A stretch of 64,000 bases of DNA from JBKHYJ01 sp046565505 (GTDB lineage: Bacteria; Acidobacteriota; Blastocatellia; UBA7656), in NCBI GenBank assembly GCA_046565505.1, contig JBKHYJ010000066.1:1-64000 (forward strand), in the 5' to 3' direction. The position numbers and the translations under genes were made by a program. A model generated the notes under the pieces. That model saw nothing but the letters and a program-made list of their open reading frames with translations, had not been told where the DNA came from and ran no database searches. Positions 26,502 to 36,653 of the stretch are shown one piece after another. Within the stretch, counting starts at the first letter, position 1, and every line of letters starts with the position of its first letter.

Positions 26502-28319
26502 GTGCAAGCTAGAGAAGATATTCGTAATTTGGCAATCATCGCGCACGTAGACCACGGCAAGACGACGCTCGTAGACGCGATGCTCAGGCAGTCCGGGCTG
26601 TACAGGGCTAACGAGGCCGTGGTCGAGCGCGTAATGGACTCGATGGACCTGGAGCGCGAGCGCGGCATCACCATTATGGCGAAGAACGCATCGGTCCACT
26701 ACGGCGCGGTGAAGATCAACATAGTCGATACGCCGGGCCACTCGGACTTCGGCGGCGAGGTCGAGCGCGTGCTGAAGATGGTCGATGGCGTCATGCTGCT
26801 CGTCGACGCGAGCGAGGGCCCGCTCCCGCAGACGCGCTACGTCTTGTCAAAGGCGCTCGCGCAGCAGCTCCCGGCGATAGTCGTGATTAACAAAATCGAC
26901 CGCCAGGACGCCCGGGCCGAGGAGGTCGTCAGCGAAGTGTTCGACCTCTTCATAGACCTCGACGCCACGGAAGATCAGGCGGACTTCCCTATCATCTACA
27001 CCGTCGCGCGCGATGGCGTGGCGAAGCGCGAGCTCGGCGACGAGGGCCAGGACCTCAGGCCGCTGTTCGACGAGATACTGCGGACGATCCCGCCCCCCTC
27101 CGCGCCCGTCGGCGAGGTGTTGCAGTTGCTGGTCGCCAACCTCGATTACAACGACTACGTGGGGCGGCTCGCGATAGGCAGAATCTTTTCCGGCTCGGTC
27201 GCGGTGGGGGACCAGGTTTCAATATGTAAGCTCGACGGCCGCATAGAGAAGACCAGGGTGACGAAGATGTACGCCTTCGAGGGCCTGAAGCAGGCGGCCA
27301 TAGAGCGCGCGGAGGCCGGGGAGATAGTGGCCCTCGCGGGCATCGAGGACATCTACATAGGCGAGACCATTTCCTCCGCCGACGACCCGCGCCCGCTGCC
27401 CAGAATCACCGTCGACGAGCCGACCATCTCGATGCTCTTCAGCGTCAACACCTCTCCGTTTTCTGGGCGCGAAGGCAAGTACGTCACCTCGCGCAAGATC
27501 AGGGAGCGGCTGGACAAGGAGACGCTCGCGAACGTGGCCGTCCGCGTCGAGGCGACCGGGACCATGGACAGCTTCAAGGTGTCGGGCCGCGGCGAATTGC
27601 AGCTCGCCATACTGATAGAGATGATGAGGCGCGAGGGGTACGAGCTTCAGGTGTCGAAGCCCGAAGTCATAACCAAGACCGAAGACGGCCGCAAGCTCGA
27701 GCCGATAGAGCTTGCCGTAATCGACTGCCCTGAAACGTTCATAGGCGTAGTGACGGAGGCGCTCGGGCGCCGCAAGGGGCGTATGACGAAGATGGTCAAT
27801 CACGGGTCCGGGCGCGTGAGGATGGAGTTTGAAATCCCCTCGCGCGGCCTGATCGGGTTCCGCAGCGAATTCCTGACGGACACGAAAGGCACGGGGTTGC
27901 TGAACACGATTTTCCTGCGGTGGGATGTGTGGCAGGGGCCGATTTCGCAGAGGATCAGCGGCGCACTGGTCGCCGACCGCCCGGGGCCTACGACTACGTA
28001 CGCGCTTTACAACCTGCAGGAGCGAGGCGAACTGTTCGTACGGCCCGGCACCGAAGTGTACGAAGGTATGGTGATAGGCGAGAACGCGCGGGACGTGGAC
28101 CTGGACGTGAACGTGGTGAAGGAGAAGAAGCTGACCAACATGCGGGCTTCGAGCGCGGACGACGCGATGCGGCTGGTCCCTTTCCGGGAGTTGTCGCTTG
28201 AGCAGGCGCTTGAGTTCATCCGCGAAGACGAATACGTCGAGGTCACGCCTTCTTCGATTCGCATGCGCAAGAAGATCCTCGCCTCAAACCAGAGGCCGAA
28301 AGGCAGGGCCGCGGACTAG
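26502..28319 (+). CDS. typA: GTP-binding elongation factor TypA/BipA
   Basis: 605 residues, the usual length. A translational GTPase that binds the ribosome and supports 50S assembly and stress growth. G1 IIAHVDHGKTTL, G2 in RGITI, G3 DTPGH and G4 NKID are all present. EF-G-like domains and the TypA-specific C-terminal domain ('FRSEFLTDTKGTGLLN', 'GPTTTYALYNLQERGELFV') follow. The start is GTG 26502, with AGGAGGG 3-4 nt upstream. The spacing is short, but no other start precedes IRNLAIIAHVDHGK. Confidence 0.96.
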   Translation: MQAREDIRNLAIIAHVDHGKTTLVDAMLRQSGLYRANEAVVERVMDSMDLERERGITIMAKNASVHYGAVKINIVDTPGHSDFGGEVERVLKMVDGVMLLVDASEGPLPQTRYVLSKALAQQLPAIVVINKIDRQDARAEEVVSEVFDLFIDLDATEDQADFPIIYTVARDGVAKRELGDEGQDLRPLFDEILRTIPPPSAPVGEVLQLLVANLDYNDYVGRLAIGRIFSGSVAVGDQVSICKLDGRIEKTRVTKMYAFEGLKQAAIERAEAGEIVALAGIEDIYIGETISSADDPRPLPRITVDEPTISMLFSVNTSPFSGREGKYVTSRKIRERLDKETLANVAVRVEATGTMDSFKVSGRGELQLAILIEMMRREGYELQVSKPEVITKTEDGRKLEPIELAVIDCPETFIGVVTEALGRRKGRMTKMVNHGSGRVRMEFEIPSRGLIGFRSEFLTDTKGTGLLNTIFLRWDVWQGPISQRISGALVADRPGPTTTYALYNLQERGELFVRPGTEVYEGMVIGENARDVDLDVNVVKEKKLTNMRASSADDAMRLVPFRELSLEQALEFIREDEYVEVTPSSIRMRKKILASNQRPKGRAAD

Positions 28320-28337
28320 TGACGGGCGACGCGCGAA

Positions 28338-28363
28338 GGAGGGCCGGGAAAATCCGGCCCTCC
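28338..28363. terminator. Hairpin between convergent typA and amidase genes
   Basis: GGAGGGCCGG - GAAAAT - CCGGCCCTCC, a perfect 10-bp stem with a 6-nt loop, 18 bp after the typA stop and 22 bp after the amidase stop. There is no long U-run, but its place and stability suit a shared terminator. Confidence 0.55.
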
Positions 28364-28385
28364 AGCTTCACCCTTCCCTGTCAGC

Positions 28386-29807
28386 CTAGATCGGCGGGCG
28401 CTCGTACCCCCCGAGCGCCTCTTCGAGCAACGCCGCCGTCACCAGCACGTCCTCTTCTTCAAATGGCCTTCCGATGACCTGCACGCCGATGGGCAACCCC
28501 TCCGGCGAGCGGCCGCATGGGACTACGACTACGGGGAAGCCGAGCAGGTTATAGGCCTGCGAGTAGCTGAACGCTTTCATGTATTCTACCTGCCGGCCTT
28601 CTATCTCGAACCCGCCTTCGTGGTCGTGCAGGAATGCGGGCGTAGCCACCACGGGCGAAAGGATGATCGGGCAATCCATCATCTCATTCACCACGGAAGC
28701 CCGCAGCGCGTCGCGCCCGCGCCAGGCGTCCAGGTACTGGTCGAGCGTCATGCTGTGCGACCCGGCGATATGAGCCAGCGCCTGCATCAGCGGCCCCATC
28801 AACTCTTCCTTACCCTCGTACAAATTCAAAAGGCCCCGCACGCCCGAAAACCCTAACCACATGAACCAGAGGTCGAACGCCTGCTCGATCCCCGCCGGGC
28901 GGCGCTCTTCCACGTCATAGCCCAGCCCCGCCAGCGCGCCCGCCGCGCGCACGACGGTCTGTCGCGTCGCTTCCGTGACGGGCGAGACACCATCGTCGGC
29001 ATACCACATGACGCGACGCCACCTCTCATTCTTCTCTTCGCTGCTGCGGTGGGCGCGGAACGGTAGAGGCACGGACGCGGGGTCGGATGGGTCGAACCCG
29101 GCGAGGACTCTCAAGAGGAGCGCGAGGTCTTTAACATAACGCGCCATAGGGCCGAGCGACGCGCCGAGCCCGAACGACCCCATGCAGGGCGGGAAGTGGC
29201 CGCTGCCCGGGATGCGGCCGGGCGTGGTCTTCAGCCCAACGATCCCGCAGAAGTGCGAAGGCACGCGGATGGACCCGCCCAGGTCGGAGCCGATGCCTGC
29301 CGCAGAGCAGCCCGACGCGATGGCCGCGCCCTCGCCCCCGCTGGAGCCGCCCGGCACGCGGGTCAAATCCCAAGGGTTGCTCGTGCGGCCGAACACCGGG
29401 TTTTCGGACCTGTAGTCCATTGCAAGCTCCGGCACGTTCGTCTTGCCCAGTATTATCGCGCCCGCGCGCTTCAGCTTCGTCACGACGAGGGCGTCGGTTT
29501 CAGGAACAAACGATTCGCGCAGCCGCGTGCCTGCGACCGTGCGGACGCCGGCCGTCTGAATCGTGTCTTTGATGGTCATGGGCACGCCGTGAAGCGGGCC
29601 GACGGGCTCCCCGCGCGCGGCTTGCCGCTCGGCCGCGCGGGCCGCCTCTCTCGCGCTGTCGAACGTGGTGGTCACAAGCGCGTTCAGCTTCGGGTTGACT
29701 TCCTCTATACGGCGGATGTGCGCCTCGACCACCTCGACGGGCGAGACTTCTTTCGTGCGAATCAACTCCGCGAGGTTCGAGGCGGGTAGAAAATTGAGAT
29801 CATTCAT
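28386..29807 (-). CDS. Amidase signature family hydrolase
   Basis: 473 residues with the Ser-cis-Ser-Lys catalytic triad of the amidase signature family: Lys80 in MTIKD, Ser155 in GGSSGGEGA and Ser179 in DLGGSIR. The GGSSGGEGA form and the 24-residue spacing are like those of fatty-acid-amide-type amidases rather than GatA. It hydrolyses an amide of unknown identity in the cytoplasm; there is no signal peptide. ATG 29807 has AGGAG upstream. GatA is unlikely because gatB is not adjacent and the C-terminus differs, but it cannot be excluded. Confidence 0.88.
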   Translation of the reverse strand: MNDLNFLPASNLAELIRTKEVSPVEVVEAHIRRIEEVNPKLNALVTTTFDSAREAARAAERQAARGEPVGPLHGVPMTIKDTIQTAGVRTVAGTRLRESFVPETDALVVTKLKRAGAIILGKTNVPELAMDYRSENPVFGRTSNPWDLTRVPGGSSGGEGAAIASGCSAAGIGSDLGGSIRVPSHFCGIVGLKTTPGRIPGSGHFPPCMGSFGLGASLGPMARYVKDLALLLRVLAGFDPSDPASVPLPFRAHRSSEEKNERWRRVMWYADDGVSPVTEATRQTVVRAAGALAGLGYDVEERRPAGIEQAFDLWFMWLGFSGVRGLLNLYEGKEELMGPLMQALAHIAGSHSMTLDQYLDAWRGRDALRASVVNEMMDCPIILSPVVATPAFLHDHEGGFEIEGRQVEYMKAFSYSQAYNLLGFPVVVVPCGRSPEGLPIGVQVIGRPFEEEDVLVTAALLEEALGGYERPPI

Positions 29808-29903
29808 CCGGCGGTCTCCTGTGTGAAATCATGCGGGCGGCATGGGCCGACCCGCCCGCCGGGCGCAGCGCCCGGCGGCAGTCGGTCGGCCCACACATCC
29901 GCG

Positions 29904-32900
29904 TCAGGGCTGGGAGGGCCGCGCCGGCCCGTAAGCGGGCCGCTTCGGGCGTGGCGGCGGGTTCTTGGCGAGCTGCTCGTTGATTATTTGGATCGCCTTC
30001 TCAAGCTGCGGGTCGTTGCCGTTGCGCATCAGGTCGGGCCGCGAATCGACCTCCACGTCAGGGTCTATGCCTTTGTTCTCGGCCACCCAATCGCTCTTGC
30101 CGTTCTCGACGGCCCAGAAGGCAATCGTCGGGGCGGTGACGGACCCGCCATCTATCATCGGCAGCCCGCCGGCGATGCCGACCAGCCCGCCCCATGTGCG
30201 CTTGCCGACTATCGTGCCGATTCCCTCCCGGCGGAAGTAGTATGGGAAGGCGTCGCCGCCCGAGCCCGCGTACTCGTTTATGAGCATGACCTTCGGGCCG
30301 AGGATCGCGGCCGAAGGCACTTTCTGGTCCCTGCCCTCGCGCGGGGCGACGTAGTTGAGGTTCTTCCGCTTCAACCGCTCCGTGAAGAAATCGGGTATGA
30401 ACCCGCCGCCATTCCACCGCTCGTCTATTATCAGCGCGTCTTTGTTAGACTGCGCGTAGAACGCCTTGGCGAATTCCGTTATGCCCGGGATCGAAGTGTC
30501 AGGGACATGCATGTACCCGCAGTGCCCGCCGGTCGCCTCGGCCACCTTGCGGCGGTTCGCCTCGACCCAATCCATGTAGCGTATCGCGGCCTCGCTCCCG
30601 ATTGGCCGGACGGTGACGGCCCTCGCCCCCTCCTCGCTCGGCTTGTCGTTAACTTTGATGACGACCTGCTTGCCCACCATGTTCTCGAATGGCGCGTAGG
30701 GGTTGTCCGTCGCCCTGAGCGGCTTGCCATTGACCGCGATCAGGTAGTCGCCTTCGCGCACCTGCACGCCCGGCTCTGTCAGCGGCGACCGCGTGTCGTT
30801 CGAGGAGTTATCGCCCACGAATATTTTCTTGAGCCGGTAAAACCCGTTGCTCACCTCGAGGTCCGCGCCGAGCAACCCGACGCCCACGCGAGTGACGGCG
30901 GGCATCTCGCCGCCCGACACGTACGCATGCGACGTGCTCAGCTCGGCGATCATCTCTCCGATCAGGTAATTCAAATCCGACCTGTGCGCGATGTAGGGAA
31001 GCTCCTGCTCGTACCTTTTCTTTATGGCCGCCCAGTCAAGCCCGCGCATCGTCGGGTCGTAGTAGAAGTCGCGCTCTATGCGCCACGCCTCGTCGAAGAT
31101 TTGCTTCCACTCGGCGCGCGGGTCCAGCTTCATCTCAAGGCCGGACAGGTCGAGCTTGCCGTCGCCCACTTTCTGCCCGGGCCTCATCACGTCGATGATG
31201 CCGTAGACGGGCCCCGCGCTGTAGATGACCTTGTCGCCGGCGAGGTTTATGTCGTAGCTCGAAACGCCGGTCAGCAGCACGGAGTCCTCGCGCTTGGCCA
31301 TGTCGTAGGTGTGAAGCGTGCGGCTCGGCGAGCCGGGCGGGGCCGTGCCCGCCGGGGCGTTGGCGAGATAAAAGAGCCTGTCCTTCGCCGCCGATAGCCC
31401 GTTGTAGCTGCCTATCGGCACGGGGATGTTCACTATGCGCCGGTCTATGTTCTCCACGTCGATTCTGATGGGCTTGACCTGGCCCTTGGCGTCCTCCTTC
31501 TTCGGCTGCTCTTTCTGCGCTTCGTCCTTCTGCGCGTCTTCGGCAGGCTTCTGCTCCGGCGGCTTGGCGGCCTGGTCGCCGGCGGCCCCCGTGCCGGGCT
31601 TGCCGCGCGCGGCCGTCCCCCCCGCTCCCGGGGCGGGGGCGGGGGGCCTCGGCCCGTCCTTACCGGCGGCCCCCTTCTCCTCGTCAGACTCCGGCGCGAA
31701 GGGCGAAGGCGTGTCGGCCGCCAGCGTCACGGCGTAGATGCCCGTCATGTTCGAGTAGGTGAAGTTCAGCTCGAAGTTGCCGAAGCTGGGGTTGCTGAAC
31801 GTGCGGTCGGAGAAGAAATACAGGTACTTCCCGTTCTGGTCGAAGACGGGGCTGTAGTCGGGCTGCATTCCGTTCGTGACGGGAAACTGCTTCTTCTGGT
31901 CGAGCGAGTAGAGGTGAATCCCCGGGAACCCGTTCGGCCCGGCCTTCGCGTAAGTGACCCACTTGCTGTCGGGCGACCAGTCGTAGCTGTTGATCGGCCC
32001 GGAGTCGGATCGGTCAACCAGGACCGGCTTGCCGTCGTTTATGTCCACGTAGAACAGCTTCAGCGTCTTCTCCGCAAAAAGAATCTTCGTCGAGTCGGGC
32101 GACCAGCTAGGCCCGACGCGGAAGGCGTTCCCGTCAGTGGTAATGCGCCGCTCCTCGCCGCTGCCGTCCTGCGGGCGGATGTATAGCTCGTAATCCCCGC
32201 TGCGGTCCGAGAAGTAAGCTATCCACTTCCCGTCCGGCGACCAGGTTGGCGACAGCTCGCGCACGCCGCTGCTCGTCGTCATGTTGCGCACGTCACCCTT
32301 CTTGGCCGGGACGGTGAAGACTTCGCCGCGGGCGCCGAATACCGCCCGCGAGCCCGACGGCGAAAGCGCGAACGAGTTGATGAAGCGGTCCACCTTCACG
32401 AAAGTCGGCCGCGTAAGCGTCAGGTCGCTTTCGACCGTCGCGGGGACCGGGGCGACCTTCTCGCTCTTGAGGTCGAGCGTGTAGAGCAGGCCGCCATTCT
32501 CGTAGACTATCGCGTTGGCCCCGGCGTCGCCCAGGCTAGGCCACTTAACGTCGTACTCGTTATAGTGCGTTAGCTGTTTGATGGCCTTGCTCTTCAGGTC
32601 GTAGCGGTAGAGGTTCATGACGCCATCCCGGTCCGAATCGAAGTAGATGGCGTCGCCCGACCACATGGGGAACGTGTCGGCCGCCCGCGTGTGCGGGACC
32701 TCTTCGTACTGATTGTTCTTCAGGTCGTAGATGGAGACGTATGAGTGCCGCCCGCCCCTGTAACGCTTCCAGGTGCGGAACTCCGTCGAGATGCGGTTGT
32801 ACGCGATCTTCGTGCCGTCGGGCGAATAGGAAGTGAGGCCGGCGGCCGGCACGGGCAGCTCTTCCGGCAGCCCGCCCTCCAGGCCCACCGTGTACAGCTT

Positions 32901-33338
32901 ATCGAATCGCGGCATGAAATTCGTCGCCGACGAGCGGAAGAGGACGCGGCGGCTGTCGGGCGTCCAGTCGAGGACCAGCTCCGGCGCCGGGTGGTAAGTC
33001 AGGCGGCGCGGCTCTCCGCCTTCGACCGGGATGACGTACACGTCCGTGTTGCCATCGTAATCGCCCGTAAAGGCGATCCATTTGCCGTCCGGCGAAAACT
33101 TCGGGAACGACTCTTCGCCGGGGTGGGAAGTGAGCCGCCTTGCCTGCCCCCCGGACCTCGCGGCGACCCACAGGTCCCCCGCGTAAGTAAAGACCACGCG
33201 GTCAGCGTGCAAATCCGGGTATCGCAACAATCGTGTGGCGGCCGGCCCCTGCTGCGCGCGCGCGTCGAAGCCCAGGAGCGCGAATAGAGTTACTAGCATA
33301 GCCGCACGGAGGCTGCGGCCCGCGGTTCTATAAAGCAT
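29904..33338 (-). CDS. Tricorn-like protease (beta-propeller, PDZ and S41 domains), secreted
   Basis: 1144 residues. There is a signal peptide (about 1-28). Beta-propeller repeats of the TolB/WD40 kind run from ~35 to ~550 ('FPKFSPDGKWIAFTGDYDG', 'SPTWSPDGKWIAYFSDRSG'). A Pro/Ala/Gly/Lys-rich low-complexity segment follows (about 550-640), then a tricorn core, a PDZ domain and an S41 protease domain. The likely nucleophile is Ser1026 in GSGGDAFPYYF. In archaea tricorn degrades peptides from the proteasome; here it is exported, so periplasmic peptide turnover is more likely. It ends in a Pro-rich tail. Confidence 0.88.
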   Translation of the reverse strand: MLYRTAGRSLRAAMLVTLFALLGFDARAQQGPAATRLLRYPDLHADRVVFTYAGDLWVAARSGGQARRLTSHPGEESFPKFSPDGKWIAFTGDYDGNTDVYVIPVEGGEPRRLTYHPAPELVLDWTPDSRRVLFRSSATNFMPRFDKLYTVGLEGGLPEELPVPAAGLTSYSPDGTKIAYNRISTEFRTWKRYRGGRHSYVSIYDLKNNQYEEVPHTRAADTFPMWSGDAIYFDSDRDGVMNLYRYDLKSKAIKQLTHYNEYDVKWPSLGDAGANAIVYENGGLLYTLDLKSEKVAPVPATVESDLTLTRPTFVKVDRFINSFALSPSGSRAVFGARGEVFTVPAKKGDVRNMTTSSGVRELSPTWSPDGKWIAYFSDRSGDYELYIRPQDGSGEERRITTDGNAFRVGPSWSPDSTKILFAEKTLKLFYVDINDGKPVLVDRSDSGPINSYDWSPDSKWVTYAKAGPNGFPGIHLYSLDQKKQFPVTNGMQPDYSPVFDQNGKYLYFFSDRTFSNPSFGNFELNFTYSNMTGIYAVTLAADTPSPFAPESDEEKGAAGKDGPRPPAPAPGAGGTAARGKPGTGAAGDQAAKPPEQKPAEDAQKDEAQKEQPKKEDAKGQVKPIRIDVENIDRRIVNIPVPIGSYNGLSAAKDRLFYLANAPAGTAPPGSPSRTLHTYDMAKREDSVLLTGVSSYDINLAGDKVIYSAGPVYGIIDVMRPGQKVGDGKLDLSGLEMKLDPRAEWKQIFDEAWRIERDFYYDPTMRGLDWAAIKKRYEQELPYIAHRSDLNYLIGEMIAELSTSHAYVSGGEMPAVTRVGVGLLGADLEVSNGFYRLKKIFVGDNSSNDTRSPLTEPGVQVREGDYLIAVNGKPLRATDNPYAPFENMVGKQVVIKVNDKPSEEGARAVTVRPIGSEAAIRYMDWVEANRRKVAEATGGHCGYMHVPDTSIPGITEFAKAFYAQSNKDALIIDERWNGGGFIPDFFTERLKRKNLNYVAPREGRDQKVPSAAILGPKVMLINEYAGSGGDAFPYYFRREGIGTIVGKRTWGGLVGIAGGLPMIDGGSVTAPTIAFWAVENGKSDWVAENKGIDPDVEVDSRPDLMRNGNDPQLEKAIQIINEQLAKNPPPRPKRPAYGPARPSQP

Positions 33339-33571
33339 TTTTTCTGACCTCTCGGATGATTTAAGATTCGCCCATCAATACGGGCGGTGACGGTGATACG
33401 TTCGCATAACCTGGACTCGCGGCGTGGAATCATGCTCGTACACGCGTCAGGCACACAACTTCATTCTCTTTCACGTCAGCACAATTCTGAAGGCGGGAAT
33501 AATTCTATTTCCGGCGGGGCTCAATGCACAAACAAAACTCGGGGCTCTCGGCGCATGCGCGCCGGCCCCGC

Positions 33572-34330
33572 TCACCTGGCGCGGTAGGCGGGCGACTTCG
33601 CCGTGGCGGGCTGGCCTTTGAGGTCTTCGGCGCGGACGCCGCTGCCGTCTGCGTAAAAAGATAAGCGCCCGGTCTTCCCGTAGGCGACGGGGCAGGCCGT
33701 CGCGAAGAACGCCATGCGGTCGTCGCTCACCGTCAGGGCGAATCTGTAGCCGCCCGATTCGCCGCCCTCAAGCTCCTTCGGGACGCCGCCCAGCCGTATC
33801 AGCTCCGCCATCGACGCGTTCTTACCCTGGAATTTCTTCGAGTAGATCAACTCGGCGTCGATCATGCGCGACAGCGTGTCATACGCCTCGCCCTGGTTGA
33901 CCAGGATTCTGGTGTTGAAAAAAAAGGAGCGGCCCTGCGCCTTCACCTCGTTGAAGCCATCCGCATCCCCGACGAGCCATTCCCCATCGACCCGCACCAG
34001 GGCCACCTGCTGCGGCGCGTCTATGCCGTCGAACTTCAAAAAGACGACGGCCGTGTCGCCCGTGATCTGCTCCCCGCGCGGCTCGATCTTGTCGGGGATG
34101 GCCGAAAACGTCGCCGCGAAATCAGGCTCAAGCTCCTGAAGCTCGCCCGGCGTGAGTCCCTCGACGGCCGCCCTGTAAATCGAATGGCGGAACCCCTCCA
34201 CGTAACGCTTCTCTTTCAGCGCGCGATAAAAGTTAACAACCGCCTCCGCGGGCGAAGGCGGCTGCTTCCGGGCGGAGGCCCCGACGCAAAGAGCCATTGA
34301 TATGAGAATGACGATGGCGGTTCGTTTCAT
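33572..34330 (-). CDS. Secreted protein of unknown function
   Basis: 252 residues with a short signal peptide (about 1-20). The N-terminal domain reads like an NTF2-type DUF4878-like fold ('PAEAVVNFYRALKEKRYVEGF' ... 'ALVRVDGEWLVGD'). The C-terminal half (about 130-250) resembles a pilin-like domain of acidobacterial secreted proteins ('TLSRMIDAELIYSKKFQG' ... 'YRFALTVSDDRMAFFATACPV'). Both are judged by eye. No operon partner; about 230 bp separate it from the tricorn gene. Confidence 0.65.
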   Translation of the reverse strand: MKRTAIVILISMALCVGASARKQPPSPAEAVVNFYRALKEKRYVEGFRHSIYRAAVEGLTPGELQELEPDFAATFSAIPDKIEPRGEQITGDTAVVFLKFDGIDAPQQVALVRVDGEWLVGDADGFNEVKAQGRSFFFNTRILVNQGEAYDTLSRMIDAELIYSKKFQGKNASMAELIRLGGVPKELEGGESGGYRFALTVSDDRMAFFATACPVAYGKTGRLSFYADGSGVRAEDLKGQPATAKSPAYRAR

Positions 34331-34521
34331 TAAATGCTCCGGCTTCGATCAAGTTGGATCAGTCACAGGGGGCGGCCTTCGCGACCGGGTGGGGGGTTAT
34401 CGCCCCGGCGCCGCGCGATGTCTGCTCGCCTTGCGGCGCGGGGGCGTCGCCGCGACGTAATATACAACCGAGCCGGCCGCCTTTCAAGAATCATGAGGGG
34501 GAGCATGGCCCGGCGCGCCGG

Positions 34522-34986
34522 TCAATCCTTAACCTCTTTAACCTCCCCGGGCTGTCCCCGGTACGCTCGGAAACGCTCGTTGAGCCACTCGACGCGGCCC
34601 GGCGCCCAGTCCACGAGCCGGATGATCTCTTCTAAATTGCGCAGGTACTCCGGCAGGCCCACCCTCTGCCGGGCCTCGGCGATGAACGGCGCCACCTTCG
34701 CCCAGACCAGGACGAGCTCTCCCGCTGATTCGAGCAGCAGGTCAGCGTCGAGCGGGCCGCGCACCGCGAACGATGCGGCCATATCCCAGTAAGTGGCGAC
34801 CATTCGGAAGCGCGCGTTGTGCGGATTGCCCGGCGCGAGTATCGCCATAAAGTCTTCGATATTTTCCGGGAAGAACTCCCTGATGAACCAGTCGCGCGCC
34901 TCGCGCATCTTCCCTTCCCTGCGCAGCTCATACAGCCTCAGTATGAGCTGCGCGTCCTCGTAGGTCGGCCGTTTCTCGCTCGTCAT
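34522..34986 (-). CDS. Conserved hypothetical protein, translationally coupled to nadB
   Basis: 154 residues, largely helical, without membrane segments or recognisable motif. 'YWDMAASFAVRGPLDADLLLESAGE' is reminiscent of DUF4760-type small proteins of unknown function. ATG 34986 overlaps the nadB stop (ATGA), so it is translated from the same mRNA. No role is claimed. Confidence 0.7.
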   Translation of the reverse strand: MTSEKRPTYEDAQLILRLYELRREGKMREARDWFIREFFPENIEDFMAILAPGNPHNARFRMVATYWDMAASFAVRGPLDADLLLESAGELVLVWAKVAPFIAEARQRVGLPEYLRNLEEIIRLVDWAPGRVEWLNERFRAYRGQPGEVKEVKD

Positions 34987-36545
34987 ACGTCACGCTCCTG
35001 TGAAGGCAATCGGACTTCCCGCGCTTCGCGCCGTTGAAATGTGTGCCGGCTGAAGTTGTCGTCGTCGCGCTCCGGGTAATCTCTCCTGTAATGCGCGCCG
35101 CGCGATTCGAGCCTCGCCCGTGCCGCGTCGGCGACCAGCCGCGCCAGCGTCACAAAATTCCATGACCTGGTGTTGAGCGGCCTGGCGGCGACCTCTTCCA
35201 GCGCGCGGATCGAATCGCGGAGCCCCTGCTCGTCGCGCACGATGCCGACGCCATCCCACATGATGCGTTTGACCTCCGCGCGCGTGCCGTCATCAATACG
35301 CCAATCAGCCTCCGCCCCGTAGTCCCAATCGCGCGGCGCGGCTGACACAACCTCGCGGGGCGCTTCCCTGCCGGCAGTCTCCCCGGCGCGCGCGCCGAAG
35401 ACCAGCCCTTCTAAAAGTGAATTCGACGCCAGCCGGTTCGCGCCATGCACGCCCGTGCAAGCGACTTCGCCCGCCGCGTACAGGCCGGCGATTGACGTGC
35501 GGCCGGACGTGTCCGTCCGCACGCCCCCCATCGTGTAATGCGCCGCGGGGCTGACGGGTATCAAATCCCGCGCGATGTCAATGTTGTAGAGCAGGCAGGT
35601 GTTGTAAATCTTCGGGAACCGCCCGCGCACGTAATCGTGATCGAGGTGGCGCATGTCTAACCAGACATGCGCGGAGGCTGTCCGCCGCATCTCGAAATGT
35701 ATCGAGCGGCTCACCACGTCGCGCGGCGCAAGCTCCGCCCTCTCGTCGTAGCCGGGCATGAATCGCTCGCCCCCCCTGTTGCGCAGCGCGCCGCCCTCCC
35801 CGCGCATGGCCTCCGACAACAAGAACCGCGGGGCGTTGGGGGCGGCCAGCGCCGTGGGATGAAATTGGATGAATTCCATATCAGCCATCAGGGCGCCGGC
35901 CCTGTAGGCCATCGCCTGCCCGTCGCCCGTCGCGACGTCAGGGTTGGTCGTGTGCAGGTAGAGCTGGCCCGCCCCTCCCGTCGCCAGCACGACGGCCCTG
36001 CTGTAGAGCGCGCGGATTTTGTACGTTGTGGGCTCGACGTAGGTCACGCCCAGACACCGCCCGCCTCCCACGACGAGCGATTGGGTGCAGGCATGCGGCA
36101 GGAATTCTATGGCGGCGAACTTTTTCGACCACGCGACGAGCGCGCGTACGATCTCCCTGCCAGTCGAGTCTCCGCGGGCGTGAAGGACGCGGGACCGCGA
36201 GTGCGCGGCCTCGCGTGTGAAAGCGAGCTGGCCCCCCTCGCGGTCGAACTCGGCCCCGTGGTCGATCAACTCCGTGATGTAGCGCGGCCCCTGTTCGACG
36301 AGGATGGCGACGGCCTCCGGGTCGCACAGCCCGGCCCCGGCGTCAATCGTGTCCTGGTAATGAAGCTCTATGGCGTCGTCGTCATGCAGGGCCACGGCGA
36401 CCCCGCCCTGCGCGTATTCGGTGTTCGACTCTGTGACCTGATCTTTCGTCAGGACGACGACCCTGCCCGCGGGCGCGAGGGCGACCGCCGCGCGCAGCCC
36501 CGCTATCCCGCTGCCGACGACTATGAAATCTGTCTGGTCCGTCAC
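34983..36545 (-). CDS. nadB: L-aspartate oxidase
   Basis: First step of de novo NAD synthesis: oxidises L-aspartate to iminoaspartate. 520 residues, normal length. The FAD-binding motif VVGSGIAGLRAAV is at the N-terminus. 'TEYAQGGVAVAL', 'ATGGAGQLY' and the C-terminal 'GLYAAGEVACTGVHGANRLASNSLLEGLVFG' are diagnostic of the succinate dehydrogenase/aspartate oxidase family, and the last is typical for NadB. The start is GTG 36545. Other nad genes were not recognised in the window. Confidence 0.95.
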   Translation of the reverse strand: MTDQTDFIVVGSGIAGLRAAVALAPAGRVVVLTKDQVTESNTEYAQGGVAVALHDDDAIELHYQDTIDAGAGLCDPEAVAILVEQGPRYITELIDHGAEFDREGGQLAFTREAAHSRSRVLHARGDSTGREIVRALVAWSKKFAAIEFLPHACTQSLVVGGGRCLGVTYVEPTTYKIRALYSRAVVLATGGAGQLYLHTTNPDVATGDGQAMAYRAGALMADMEFIQFHPTALAAPNAPRFLLSEAMRGEGGALRNRGGERFMPGYDERAELAPRDVVSRSIHFEMRRTASAHVWLDMRHLDHDYVRGRFPKIYNTCLLYNIDIARDLIPVSPAAHYTMGGVRTDTSGRTSIAGLYAAGEVACTGVHGANRLASNSLLEGLVFGARAGETAGREAPREVVSAAPRDWDYGAEADWRIDDGTRAEVKRIMWDGVGIVRDEQGLRDSIRALEEVAARPLNTRSWNFVTLARLVADAARARLESRGAHYRRDYPERDDDNFSRHTFQRREAREVRLPSQERDV

Positions 36546-36653
36546 GACTTGATTCTACAATGGGAAGCCGCATACTTCACCCGCGGGCGCTGCCGCGAGG
36601 TCGCGCCGCGGCCCGCGAGGGACATTTAAATAATTAACAGTGGCGGCGACGCC

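Noticed and set aside
28386..29807. Calling the amidase gatA
   Set aside because: Not adjacent to gatB; catalytic region is of the GGSSGGEGA type and no gatC is seen, so only the family name is given.
29823..31397. 524-codon plus-strand open frame
   Set aside because: Antisense of the tricorn-like gene; composition typical of a shadow frame.
33387..33587. Small plus-strand frames upstream of the tricorn-like gene
   Set aside because: No ribosome binding site, no homology; non-coding spacer of about 230 bp.
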